Source: CAINEC01 sp046052065 (lineage in GTDB: Bacteria; Bacteroidota; Bacteroidia; AKYH767-A; OLB10). Taken from it: DNA of 64,000 nucleotides. Shown piece by piece: positions 15,961 to 24,549 of the stretch (its first letter is position 1; each line of letters starts with the position of its first letter). The stretch is from assembly GCA_046052065.1 (NCBI GenBank), contig JBJOND010000003.1, forward strand, positions 1 through 64,000, read 5' to 3'. Both the position numbers and the translations under genes were made by a program. The notes under the pieces were generated by a model. It saw nothing but the letters and a program-made list of their open reading frames with translations, made no database searches and was not told the DNA's origin.

Positions 15961-17430
15961 ATGTCAGCAACAAATACAAACTCTGATTTAATGCAAAGCT
16001 ATGATCGTCAATTAGGCGAGTGGATTGAATCAGAAAAATCAGCAATTGAATTAATTCACATTATTGGCGATTTATGGTTCAATAAATCAATTGAGTTGGT
16101 CATCTTCAGAAATCAATTAGTAGACAGAAGTGCAAGTCAGATTATGAACCTGCACCAGTATGCACACGATTTCGTAAAGAAACCAATACACGTAAATAAC
16201 ACGTTAGCCATTGCAAGCGCTATTCGTGAAATGAATATTGCACCGTCAAAAATTGACGTAGGTAAGTTGGCTTTTGAATGGGAAAATGAAAAAGAAGGGA
16301 ACGATCTTCAGAAGTTTTTAGATAATAAATTGGCATCATTCATTGGAGCAGATAAAATGCAATTGGTTCCTCGCGATGTGGTTTTGTATGGTTTTGGTCG
16401 TATCGGCCGTATCCTTGCTCGTGAGTTAGTAGCTCAGGCTGGTAAAGGAGAACAACTTCGTTTAAAAGCAATTGTAGTTCGTAGTCGTTCAGAAGATGAT
16501 TTATCGAAACGTGCTGAGTTATTGAGAAATGACTCTGTTCATGGACCATTCCCAGGAACGGTAATCGAAGACAAAGAAAAAAATGCTTTAATCGTAAATG
16601 GTCACACCATTTATGTGATAGATGCAAAGAATCCTGAAGAAATCGATTACACAAAATATGGAATTAATAACGCCTTGTTAATCGATAATACTGGTGCTTC
16701 TCGCGATCGCGCTGGTTTATCGAAGCATTTATCTGCTAAAGGAGTTGATAAAGTTTTATTAACTGCGCCGGGTAAAGGTGATATTCCTAATGTGGTGTAT
16801 GGTGTAAATCAAAAGAATCATGCAGCTGACGAAAAGATTTTCTCTGCTGCGTCTTGTACTACTAACGCAATTGTTCCAGTTTTAGAAGTGATTGAAAAAA
16901 CGTTAGGAATTGAGCGCGGACATATTGAAACAATTCACTCTTATACAAACGATCAAAATCTATTAGATAATTATCATAGCAAATATCGCCGTGGACGTTC
17001 TGCAGCAATGAATATGGTAATTACAGAAACTGGTGCTGATAAAGCAGTTACTAAAGTAATTCCTCAGCTGGATGGTAAACTTACTGGTAATTCAGTGCGT
17101 GTACCAACCCCAGATGTTTCATTAGCAATCTTAAATCTTACCGTTAACAAAGAAGTTACTAAAGAAATGGTAAATGATATTTTGAAAGATGCTGCATTAA
17201 ATGGTGCATTGGTAGAGCAGATTCAATTTATGCAAAGCAATGAGTTAGTTTCTAGCGATCTTATCGGTAATCCTTGTGCATCTATTGTAGATAGTCCTGC
17301 AACAATTATTTCTAAAGATAAAAAAGCGATGGTGCTTTATATCTGGTATGATAACGAGTATGGTTATAGTCGCCAGGTATTACGTTTTGCAAAATACTTG
17401 GCAGATGTAATTCGTTTGACTTATTATTAA
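15961..17430 (+). CDS. gap: Glyceraldehyde-3-phosphate dehydrogenase, long form
   Basis: 489 aa from the ATG at 15961. Residues 1 to about 135 form an extra helical domain absent from classical 330-aa GAPDH. The NAD(P)-binding motif GFGRIGR follows at 144-150, then the catalytic SCTTN at 298-302 (Cys299) and the C-terminal WYDNEYGYSRQ. It interconverts glyceraldehyde 3-phosphate and 1,3-bisphosphoglycerate. Long GAPDHs of this type occur in Bacteroidota and some other bacteria; the role of the extension is not known to me. Single-gene unit with its own promoter and terminator. Confidence 0.93.
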   Translation: MSATNTNSDLMQSYDRQLGEWIESEKSAIELIHIIGDLWFNKSIELVIFRNQLVDRSASQIMNLHQYAHDFVKKPIHVNNTLAIASAIREMNIAPSKIDVGKLAFEWENEKEGNDLQKFLDNKLASFIGADKMQLVPRDVVLYGFGRIGRILARELVAQAGKGEQLRLKAIVVRSRSEDDLSKRAELLRNDSVHGPFPGTVIEDKEKNALIVNGHTIYVIDAKNPEEIDYTKYGINNALLIDNTGASRDRAGLSKHLSAKGVDKVLLTAPGKGDIPNVVYGVNQKNHAADEKIFSAASCTTNAIVPVLEVIEKTLGIERGHIETIHSYTNDQNLLDNYHSKYRRGRSAAMNMVITETGADKAVTKVIPQLDGKLTGNSVRVPTPDVSLAILNLTVNKEVTKEMVNDILKDAALNGALVEQIQFMQSNELVSSDLIGNPCASIVDSPATIISKDKKAMVLYIWYDNEYGYSRQVLRFAKYLADVIRLTYY

Positions 17431-17450
17431 GATTCAAAAACAATAAACAG

Positions 17451-17480
17451 AAAAGGCTCATCATTGATGAGCCTTTTTTT
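17451..17480. terminator. Bidirectional terminator between gap and sigma gene
   Basis: Stem AGGCTCATCA/TGATGAGCCT with A-run and T-run on either side. It overlaps the last 2 nt of the convergent sigma-factor gene. Confidence 0.88.
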
Positions 17481-18348
17481 ATTCTTCTCCGAGGAAAGAT
17501 TTTAAATGCAGAGAGTTATTTCGTATTCTTAATTTTTTAAGTGCTTTCTCTTTAATCTGTCGCACACGCTCTCTCGATAAATCATATTTTTCTCCTATCT
17601 CTTCTAAGGTATAGGCTTCGTCTGATTCTAATCCGAAAAACAAAGAAATAACATCTTTTTCTTTTTCATCTAATACATTCAGTGATCGTTCAATTTCTTT
17701 TTTCAATGCTTGATTCATCATCATAGTATCCGCCTGAACGACTTCATTATTTTGAATAACATCTAGTAATGAATTGTCTTCTCCATTTAGTAATGGTGCG
17801 TCCACACTGACTTGTCGTGTTGAGATTCTGAATGCATCAGAGATTTTATCAACGGTCAATTCAGTGATAGCAGCCAGTTCTTCTAAGGATGGTTCACGTT
17901 CGAACTCTTGTTCGAGTTTTGTAAATGCTTTGTTAATCTTAGTAAGTGAGCCTAATTGATTTACTGGAAGTCTTACAATTCGGGAATTTTCTGAAATAGA
18001 ATGCATGATGCTTTGACGAATCCACCATACTGCATAGGAAATGAATTTAAATCCTCTTGTTTCATCAAATCGTTGGGCTGCTTTGATGAGACCTACGTTT
18101 CCTTCGTTGATTAAATCGGGTAGGGTCAGACCTTGATTCTGATATTGCTTTGCTACTGAAACAACAAATCGCAAATTAGCTCTTGTTAATCGATCTAAAG
18201 CAACCTCATCACCTTCGCGAATTTTCTTTGCTAATAATATTTCTTCATCTGAAGAAATCATTTCCTCCTTCGCGATATCAGCTAAATATTTCTCAAGAGA
18301 GGCACTGTCTCTGTTGGTAATCGATTTTGTGATTTTCAGTTGTCTCAT
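17479..18348 (-). CDS. Second RpoD-like sigma factor
   Basis: 289 aa sigma-70 with the short Bacteroidota layout: region 1.2 (ASLEKYLADIAKEEMIS), region 2 (LRFVVSVAKQYQNQGLTLPDLINEGN and FKFISYAVWWIRQSI), region 3 and region 4.2 (YTLEEIGEKYDLSRERVRQIKEKAL). It is clearly paralogous to rpoD at 26512, about 8 kb away. It differs just after region 2.4 (MHSISENSRIVRLPVNQLG versus LQALAEQARIVRLPLNKIG) and has a divergent tail. The DNA-contact residues are largely conserved, so it should read similar promoters, perhaps under other conditions. An inverted repeat lies in its leader. Confidence 0.9.
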   Translation of the reverse strand: MRQLKITKSITNRDSASLEKYLADIAKEEMISSDEEILLAKKIREGDEVALDRLTRANLRFVVSVAKQYQNQGLTLPDLINEGNVGLIKAAQRFDETRGFKFISYAVWWIRQSIMHSISENSRIVRLPVNQLGSLTKINKAFTKLEQEFEREPSLEELAAITELTVDKISDAFRISTRQVSVDAPLLNGEDNSLLDVIQNNEVVQADTMMMNQALKKEIERSLNVLDEKEKDVISLFFGLESDEAYTLEEIGEKYDLSRERVRQIKEKALKKLRIRNNSLHLKSFLGEE

Positions 18349-18390
18349 GGTCGATGTTTTTTTAAAAACTGAAAATTGCTGGCTCTGTGA

Positions 18391-18412
18391 ATCGGTATTG
18401 TAAAGGACCGAT
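18391..18412 (-). promoter_or_regulatory. Inverted repeat in the leader of the second sigma gene
   Basis: ATCGGT (18391-18396) and ACCGAT (18407-18412) are perfect inverted arms 10 nt apart, just downstream of the -7 box. They could be an operator or a leader hairpin. Short arms mean chance is not excluded. Confidence 0.3.
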
Positions 18413-18416
18413 ATAA

Positions 18417-18424
18417 CAAATTTA
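18417..18424 (-). promoter_or_regulatory. -7 box of the second sigma gene
   Basis: TAAATTTG on the minus strand, about 68 nt before the ATG at 18348. A TTTG upstream has only 13 nt spacing, so the -33 element is uncertain. Confidence 0.45.
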
Positions 18425-18442
18425 AACTAATTTCTAACAAAT

Positions 18443-18470
18443 AAAAAAGCGGAAGAAAATTCTTCCGCCC
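18443..18470 (-). terminator. Terminator of htrA
   Basis: Stem GCGGAAGA/TCTTCCGC at 18449-18468 followed on the minus strand by a T-run. Confidence 0.8.
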
Positions 18471-18502
18471 TTTTAACCAACAAACCTAAAATGAAGACTA
18501 AA

Positions 18503-19945
18503 CTATAATCCAAATCCGTAATATGCTTTCATGCCATTCTCATAAACTCCTTCAATTAAAACACCCCCTTTTTTATCCTTCAGATAATTCATTACGTCTG
18601 ATGTAGATTTCATAGGTGTATTATCAATCGAGGTAATTATAAATCCTTGACGAACACCCGAAATTTTTAATTTTCCAGACTGCAGTTCTTTTATTTTTAC
18701 TCCTGAATCAATTCCTAATTTTGCTAACTCATCATCACTTGCATTTTCTAATGTTGCTCCTAAAGCATTACCAATTTCGTTTTTAACCATTAATGTATTA
18801 CCATCTTTATTCTTTAGTACAACATCAATTACTTTTTCCACATCATTTCTCAATACGGTAACACTTATTTTATCACCTGGTCTAAATCGACCAACTTGTT
18901 CTTGTAAAGCAGGTGCTGTTTTAATCACTACACCATTAATTTTTGTGATAACATCGCCAATTTTAATTCCTGCATTTTGTGCCGAGCCACCATCTGTTAA
19001 TCCGTCAACATAAACACCATCTAGTTTTTTAATCGACTTTTCCTTTGCGAAATCAGCATCGATATCTTTAATACTTACACCAATAAATCCTCTTTGTACC
19101 TTCCCGAATTCTAATAAATCATCAACTACTTTTTTTACAATTGTTACAGGTATAGCAAACGAATAACCTGAATAAGATCCAGTGTTCGATGCAATGGCAG
19201 CGTTAATTCCAACGAGTTCACCTTTTGTATTAACCAAAGCTCCACCACTGTTACCTGGATTCACTGCAGCATCTGTTTGTATGAAAGATTCAATAGGGAA
19301 TTTTTGATTAGGTAGAATGTTGATATTCCTGGCTTTTGCACTGACAATTCCTGCAGTAACGGTTGACGTTAGATTAAAAGGATTACCCACTGCTAAAACC
19401 CATTCTCCCACTTTAACATTATCAGAATTACCATAAGCAGCATAATTTAATCCTTTCTCATTGATCTTTAAAAGCGCTAAGTCGGTAGAAGGGTCCGTGC
19501 CTATTATTTCTGCTTTATATGTTCTTTTATCATCGAGCGTTACTTCTACTTGATTTGCATTTTCAACTACGTGGTTATTGGTAACTATATAACCATCATC
19601 AGACAATATAACTCCCGAACCAGTGGACTGTTGCTGCTGTTGTTGTTGTGGCATTGGCTGTCCCCAGAAGAATTGAAATGGATCAAATGCCTGAAAATTA
19701 TTTTGGTTTTGGTAAGTTGTTTTTACGTGTACTACCGTTGATACTGTATGTTCCGCCGCCACTGTGAAATCGAGATTCCCCGGAATAGTTGCTTCGTAAT
19801 TGACCGATTTAATTGGTGGTTGTACATGTTGTCTTTTTACAAATAGTGAACTGCCATTCGTTGAAGTACTTAAAATACTTGCACCTGCAATACTGCCTGC
19901 GGCTGCCACTATAAATACAATCGCATAGTTTTTAAAAGATTTCAT
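18503..19945 (-). CDS. HtrA/DegP-type periplasmic serine protease
   Basis: 480 aa. An N-terminal signal anchor (about 7-27) is followed by a trypsin-like domain with His125 (TNNHVV), Asp155 (STDLALL) and Ser233 (GNSGGAL), then two PDZ domains (about 270-365 and about 385-475). A Gln-rich loop (MPQQQQQQQ) lies before the protease core. These enzymes degrade or refold damaged envelope proteins. The gene is monocistronic, with a TAATTTTG -7 box and its own terminator. The symbol degP/htrA is not assigned because the two cannot be told apart here. Confidence 0.93.
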   Translation of the reverse strand: MKSFKNYAIVFIVAAAGSIAGASILSTSTNGSSLFVKRQHVQPPIKSVNYEATIPGNLDFTVAAEHTVSTVVHVKTTYQNQNNFQAFDPFQFFWGQPMPQQQQQQQSTGSGVILSDDGYIVTNNHVVENANQVEVTLDDKRTYKAEIIGTDPSTDLALLKINEKGLNYAAYGNSDNVKVGEWVLAVGNPFNLTSTVTAGIVSAKARNINILPNQKFPIESFIQTDAAVNPGNSGGALVNTKGELVGINAAIASNTGSYSGYSFAIPVTIVKKVVDDLLEFGKVQRGFIGVSIKDIDADFAKEKSIKKLDGVYVDGLTDGGSAQNAGIKIGDVITKINGVVIKTAPALQEQVGRFRPGDKISVTVLRNDVEKVIDVVLKNKDGNTLMVKNEIGNALGATLENASDDELAKLGIDSGVKIKELQSGKLKISGVRQGFIITSIDNTPMKSTSDVMNYLKDKKGGVLIEGVYENGMKAYYGFGL

Positions 19946-19988
19946 AGCTATATTCTGTTTTGTTTGGAGGTATAACGAAATTTTTGAG

Positions 19989-19996
19989 CAAAATTA
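19989..19996 (-). promoter_or_regulatory. -7 box of the htrA-type gene
   Basis: TAATTTTG on the minus strand, about 43 nt before the ATG at 19945. No clear TTTG partner was found at the expected distance. Confidence 0.45.
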
Positions 19997-20105
19997 TATT
20001 TCAATTTCTTTTGATTTCTAACTTTAACAATCGTTTAACAAGGCCAGTTTTTTTGATTAATTTAGCCAATGAAATCGGAGTGTTCGTTTTAAATAAGTTT
20101 ATAGC

Positions 20106-20885
20106 ATGCAATTAAAATTTTATAAATATCAAGGTACAGGTAACGACTTTGTTATAATAAATAATTTTCAAGGATTAGTTGATTTATCCAAAGAGCAAAG
20201 AGCAAATATCTGTGACCGTAAGTTTGGTGTTGGTGCTGATGGATTGATGTTATTGGAAAAGTCGAATAAGTACGATTTTGAAATGAAGTATTATAATGCT
20301 GATGGTAAACTAGGATCAATGTGCGGTAATGGCGGACGATGTATAGTTAAGTTTGCACAGGATATTGATTTGATTGGTGAACATGCTATGTTTCTAGCAT
20401 ATGATGGAGTGCATGAAGCAAGTCTTGATAACAACGGAATCGTTTTTCTTGAAATGAACGATGTGAATAATCTTATTAAAATTGATAGTACTTCTTGCGA
20501 ATTAAATACAGGTTCTCCTCATTTTGTATCCTTTGTAAAAGATGTTTTAGCTATGGATGTTTTTAAATCGGGAAGAGAAATACGTTACAACGATAAGTAC
20601 GCTAATGATGGAATTAATGTGAATTTCGTAAGTGTTAATGGTGAACAATTGAGCATTCGTACCTATGAGCGAGGAGTGGAAAATGAAACATTGAGTTGTG
20701 GTACAGGGGTTACAGCAGCGGCGATTGCAGCATATCATTTAGGACTAATTAAATCCACATCAGTAAATGTTAGTGCTGTGGGTGGCGAACTTTCAGTTTC
20801 ATTTGAGTGTGCTGATAATCACTTTACGAATGTTGTTTTAGCTGGACCCGCAACTAAATCTTTTGAAGGAACAATAGAACTATGA
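20106..20885 (+). CDS. dapF: Diaminopimelate epimerase
   Basis: 259 aa. The two catalytic cysteines are in MCGNGGRC (Cys73) and LSCGTGVTAAA (Cys198), and the N-terminal GTGNDFVII loop is present. It converts LL- to meso-diaminopimelate for lysine and peptidoglycan. First gene of a plus-strand run; its stop overlaps the start of the acetyltransferase gene by 4 nt. dapB, from the same pathway, lies at 35101. Confidence 0.96.
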   Translation: MQLKFYKYQGTGNDFVIINNFQGLVDLSKEQRANICDRKFGVGADGLMLLEKSNKYDFEMKYYNADGKLGSMCGNGGRCIVKFAQDIDLIGEHAMFLAYDGVHEASLDNNGIVFLEMNDVNNLIKIDSTSCELNTGSPHFVSFVKDVLAMDVFKSGREIRYNDKYANDGINVNFVSVNGEQLSIRTYERGVENETLSCGTGVTAAAIAAYHLGLIKSTSVNVSAVGGELSVSFECADNHFTNVVLAGPATKSFEGTIEL

Positions 20886-21424
20886 TAAGAGGAACATCTG
20901 TTTTGTTACGCGCTATGGAACCATCGGATGTCGATCTGATGATGATTTATGAAAATGATCCAGAGAACTGGGCGGTTAGTGGTACCGTTAGTCCGTATAG
21001 CCGTTATACAATTGAGCAGTTTTATGAGAATGCCACCCAAGATATTTTTACTTCAAAGCAATTGCGTTTGGCAATAGAAATGACTTCTGAGTCAGAACGT
21101 CATCGAGGTAAAACAATTGGTTTTGTCGATTTGTTCGAGTTTGATCCGTTGAACAGAAAAGCTGGAATTGGAATTCTGATTGGTGATTACGAAGAACGTA
21201 GAAAAGGATATGCTCGTGAGGCCTTAGATTTACTTATCCAGTATGCATTTAACACACTTAACATACATCAGATCTATTGTCATATTGAATTGTCGAATGT
21301 AGCAAGTATTAGATTGTTTGAGCGAACAGGCTTTGAAAAATGTGGTGTACTAAAAGATTGGGTAATGAATAACAGTCGTTGGCACGATGTAGTGATGATG
21401 CAAAATATTTCATCAACCATATAA
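20882..21424 (+). CDS. GNAT family N-acetyltransferase
   Basis: 180 aa. The N-terminus LLRAMEPSDVDLMMIYENDPENW and the acetyl-CoA loop (IGDYEERRKGYAREAL, about 99-114), followed by HIQIYCHIELSN and SIRLFERTGFE, match the RimJ/RimL/SpeG branch of the GNAT superfamily. Substrate not determinable; protein N-termini, amines and antibiotics are all acted on by relatives. Translationally coupled to dapF by a 4-nt overlap. Confidence 0.88.
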   Translation: MIRGTSVLLRAMEPSDVDLMMIYENDPENWAVSGTVSPYSRYTIEQFYENATQDIFTSKQLRLAIEMTSESERHRGKTIGFVDLFEFDPLNRKAGIGILIGDYEERRKGYAREALDLLIQYAFNTLNIHQIYCHIELSNVASIRLFERTGFEKCGVLKDWVMNNSRWHDVVMMQNISSTI

Positions 21425-21428
21425 AACT

Positions 21429-23456
21429 ATGCGCAGAATACAATTTATTAAGTTAGGATTCACTGTTCTTGTAGCAGGGGCTTGCTTATTCAATTGGTTT
21501 TGTTCATCAGAAAAAAAGATTGAAGATCCCTATAAAAGAACAACCTATGCTAATCTTTCTGATACTGTAAAGTATGTTGGTATGGAAACTTGTAAAGGAT
21601 GTCATACAGGCATACATGCAACGTTTATTCATACAGGAATGGGTTTGTCGTTTGATGCAGCAACTAAGCAAAAATCATCCGCTGATTTTTCAAATCATCC
21701 TGTCGTACACGATCAATATAAAAATTTATCATACACGCCTTTCTGGGAAAATGATTCTCTTTATTTTTTAGAATATCGATTAGAAGGAGCAGATACGGTT
21801 TATCAGCGCAAAGAAAAAATCAAATACATTGTAGGATCTGGTCAACATACTAATTCACATATATGGGAATCGAATGGTTATTTGTATCAGGCTCCTATGA
21901 CTTTTTATACGCAAAAGAAAAAGTGGGATTTGCCTCCTGGATTTGAAGATGGCAATAATACACGCTTTAATCGTATTATCGGATTAGAATGCATGAGTTG
22001 TCACAATGGTTATCCAACGTTTGAAGAAGGTTCCGAAAACCAATATTCATTTGTGAAAAACGGTATCGATTGCGAACGTTGTCACGGGCCAGGCAGTTTA
22101 CATGTGCGTGAAAAAAGTTCTGGAATTTTAATTGACACATCAAACGCTATCGATTATTCAATCGTTAATCCTTCTAAGCTTCCAATCGATTTACAATTTG
22201 ATGTTTGTCAGCGATGCCATGTGCAAGGCAATACAGTGTTGAATGAGGGAAAATCATTTTTTGATTTTAAGCCCGGTATGAAGTTGTCGTCTGTAATGAA
22301 TTTGTATATGCCCATTTATGAGGGCAACGCTTCAGCACATATTATGGCTAGTCATGCAGAGCGATTAAAACAAAGCAAGTGTTTTATCGAAACGATGAAG
22401 AAGGTAGATGCACAAGGCAATTCTGCTAATCTGGCTTTAAAGCCTTACAAGAACGCACTTACTTGTATTACTTGCCATAATCCGCATGTAAGCGTAAAGC
22501 AAACCAATAAAGATGTTTTCAATGCAACTTGTCGTTCTTGTCATGGAGAAAGTAAAAAGCCTGATTGTTCATTGTCGCTTGATAAACGTAAAGTTAAAAA
22601 CAACGACTGTGTGAGTTGTCATATGCCTTTTAATGGTGCAACGGATATCCCTCACGTTAGTGTTCATGATCATCGTATTGCTGTTCCTTTAGAAAATAAG
22701 GAGATTGAGAGCATTAAAAAGTTTATTGGTATTACAGCTATCAATAATCCTAATCCTCCACGTGAATCAAAAGCACAGGCTTATATTAACTATTTTGAAA
22801 AATTCGGAATGGGTCCGTCCATGCTTGATTCTGCCTTGGTTTATTTAAAAGAGAATGGAAAGATTGATATCAATAAAAATATCACAAAGCTGATTCATAT
22901 TTACTATTTGAAAAAAGACTACGCAACAGTTATTAAATATGTTGATCAGGTAAAATCATTAAAGGATAAGTTGAAAATAAAGCAGTATGATAATTACTAT
23001 GCATGGACAGCCTACCGAGTAGGGGAGTGTTATCAGCAAATAGGAAATAATACGAGTGCTAAGCAATATTTTGAGTTGGCTTACGAGCAGGCTCCTTTAA
23101 TTCCCGACTTTGCCAATAAATATGCAAGTGCACTCGCATCAAGCGGAGATTATTCAAATGCTCGTAAAATATATTTGACGGTAATAAAACAGCAACCGAA
23201 GTATGCACCAGCTTATTGTAATTTAGGCTACTTAGTTTTAATAGCCGATAAGAATACCGCAATGGCAATGAGTTATTATGACAAAGCGTTGGTATTGGAT
23301 CCTGACTATGAAGCAGCTTTGTCAAATAAAGCGGCCTTGCTCGCGTTTACAGGTGATAAACAAAACGCAGTTAAAATACTCAACCGACTATTAAAACGAA
23401 ATCCTTCAAATGTTCAAGCAAAAGAACTTTTGAAATCGTTAAATACAATTCAATAA
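21429..23456 (+). CDS. Multiheme cytochrome c with TPR domain
   Basis: 675 aa. The N-terminal hydrophobic segment ends at FNWFC (Cys25), a possible relaxed lipobox. Seven CxxCH heme sites are visible: CKGCH (55-59), CMSCH, CERCH, CQRCH, CITCH, CRSCH and CVSCH, all within the first about 400 residues. The C-terminal about 200 residues are tetratricopeptide repeats (for example YCNLGYLVLIADKNTAMAMS and YDKALVLDPDYEAALSNKAA). The layout resembles cytochrome c554/NrfA-like multiheme proteins fused to TPRs, seen in several phyla. Electron partner unknown. It would depend on the Ccm system encoded at 4808-9272. Confidence 0.88.
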   Translation: MRRIQFIKLGFTVLVAGACLFNWFCSSEKKIEDPYKRTTYANLSDTVKYVGMETCKGCHTGIHATFIHTGMGLSFDAATKQKSSADFSNHPVVHDQYKNLSYTPFWENDSLYFLEYRLEGADTVYQRKEKIKYIVGSGQHTNSHIWESNGYLYQAPMTFYTQKKKWDLPPGFEDGNNTRFNRIIGLECMSCHNGYPTFEEGSENQYSFVKNGIDCERCHGPGSLHVREKSSGILIDTSNAIDYSIVNPSKLPIDLQFDVCQRCHVQGNTVLNEGKSFFDFKPGMKLSSVMNLYMPIYEGNASAHIMASHAERLKQSKCFIETMKKVDAQGNSANLALKPYKNALTCITCHNPHVSVKQTNKDVFNATCRSCHGESKKPDCSLSLDKRKVKNNDCVSCHMPFNGATDIPHVSVHDHRIAVPLENKEIESIKKFIGITAINNPNPPRESKAQAYINYFEKFGMGPSMLDSALVYLKENGKIDINKNITKLIHIYYLKKDYATVIKYVDQVKSLKDKLKIKQYDNYYAWTAYRVGECYQQIGNNTSAKQYFELAYEQAPLIPDFANKYASALASSGDYSNARKIYLTVIKQQPKYAPAYCNLGYLVLIADKNTAMAMSYYDKALVLDPDYEAALSNKAALLAFTGDKQNAVKILNRLLKRNPSNVQAKELLKSLNTIQ

Positions 23457-23458
23457 TC

Positions 23459-24511
23459 ATGTCGACAAAATCGTTTAATTATAAAAAGTACTTTGTAATA
23501 ATTATTATGATGGTAACACTGGGTACTTCTTTTTTAGGCATCATAGCTTATCTCAAATTTCTTTCGCCAGTAGTTAGGAATATAGATATTAATGATCCCT
23601 TTGTTTACATTCCAACAGGTGCTGATTTTACAGATGTAGCTGCAATATTGAAAAAGAAAAAATTGATTGATAATGTAAATGATTTTTCATGGTTGGCTAA
23701 ACAAATGAAATACGTTAATAACATCAAGCCAGGCAAGTATAAATTACATAATGGAATGAGCAATAAAGAAATTATTCAATTGCTCCGAGCAGGTCGACAA
23801 GAGCCAGTTAAATTGTCGATTAATAATATTCGTAAACTCGATGGATTAGCATTACTAATTTCTTCAAAATTAGAGGCGGATTCAAATTCTGTAGTTGAGT
23901 TGTTTAATGATTCTAATTATTTAAGTCAACATGGATTTAATACTTACAATGCCATTGGTGTAATAATTCCCAATACCTATGAGTTTTATTGGAATACAAG
24001 TGCTGAAGAGTTTTTTGAAAGGATGTTGAAGGAGTATAAAAATTTCTGGACAGATAACAGATTAAAGATGGCGAGAGATTTAGGATTAGATCCAAAACAA
24101 GTTTCAGTAGTTGCATCCATAGTAGAAAAAGAAACACGTCAAAATGATGAAAAACCTATTCTTGCAGGTATATATTTAAACCGATTAGCGCAAGGATGGA
24201 AGCTCGAGGCTGACCCAACATTGGTTTATGCTGCGAACGATTTTACCATCAAACGTGTTTTAAATGTTCATAAGCAAATTAATTCGCCCTATAATACCTA
24301 TTTGAATTTTGGTTTACCTCCAGGTCCAATTTGTACTCCTTCAATTGAGTCTATTGATGCAGTATTAAACAGAAAAGAAAGTAATTATATGTTCTTTTGT
24401 GCGCGAGAAGATTTTTCAGGATACCATAATTATGCTTCTACCTATAGTGAACATTTGCGTAATGCACGAACGTTTCAAGCCGCTCTTAATCGCAGAGGAA
24501 TCAAAAAGTAG
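23459..24511 (+). CDS. mltG: Endolytic murein transglycosylase MltG
   Basis: 350 aa. One N-terminal TM helix (about 11-32), a LysM-like subdomain, and the YceG/MltG catalytic domain. The catalytic Glu is in VASIVEKET (Glu223), followed by LAGIYLNRL, LEADPTLVYA and the glycine/proline-rich NFGLPPGPI. It cuts nascent peptidoglycan strands and is thought to set glycan length. It starts 2 nt after the cytochrome gene and is therefore co-transcribed with it. Confidence 0.94.
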   Translation: MSTKSFNYKKYFVIIIMMVTLGTSFLGIIAYLKFLSPVVRNIDINDPFVYIPTGADFTDVAAILKKKKLIDNVNDFSWLAKQMKYVNNIKPGKYKLHNGMSNKEIIQLLRAGRQEPVKLSINNIRKLDGLALLISSKLEADSNSVVELFNDSNYLSQHGFNTYNAIGVIIPNTYEFYWNTSAEEFFERMLKEYKNFWTDNRLKMARDLGLDPKQVSVVASIVEKETRQNDEKPILAGIYLNRLAQGWKLEADPTLVYAANDFTIKRVLNVHKQINSPYNTYLNFGLPPGPICTPSIESIDAVLNRKESNYMFFCAREDFSGYHNYASTYSEHLRNARTFQAALNRRGIKK

Positions 24512-24549
24512 GAGCTGTTTACATGCTGAATATTTTTTAACTTTACAGC

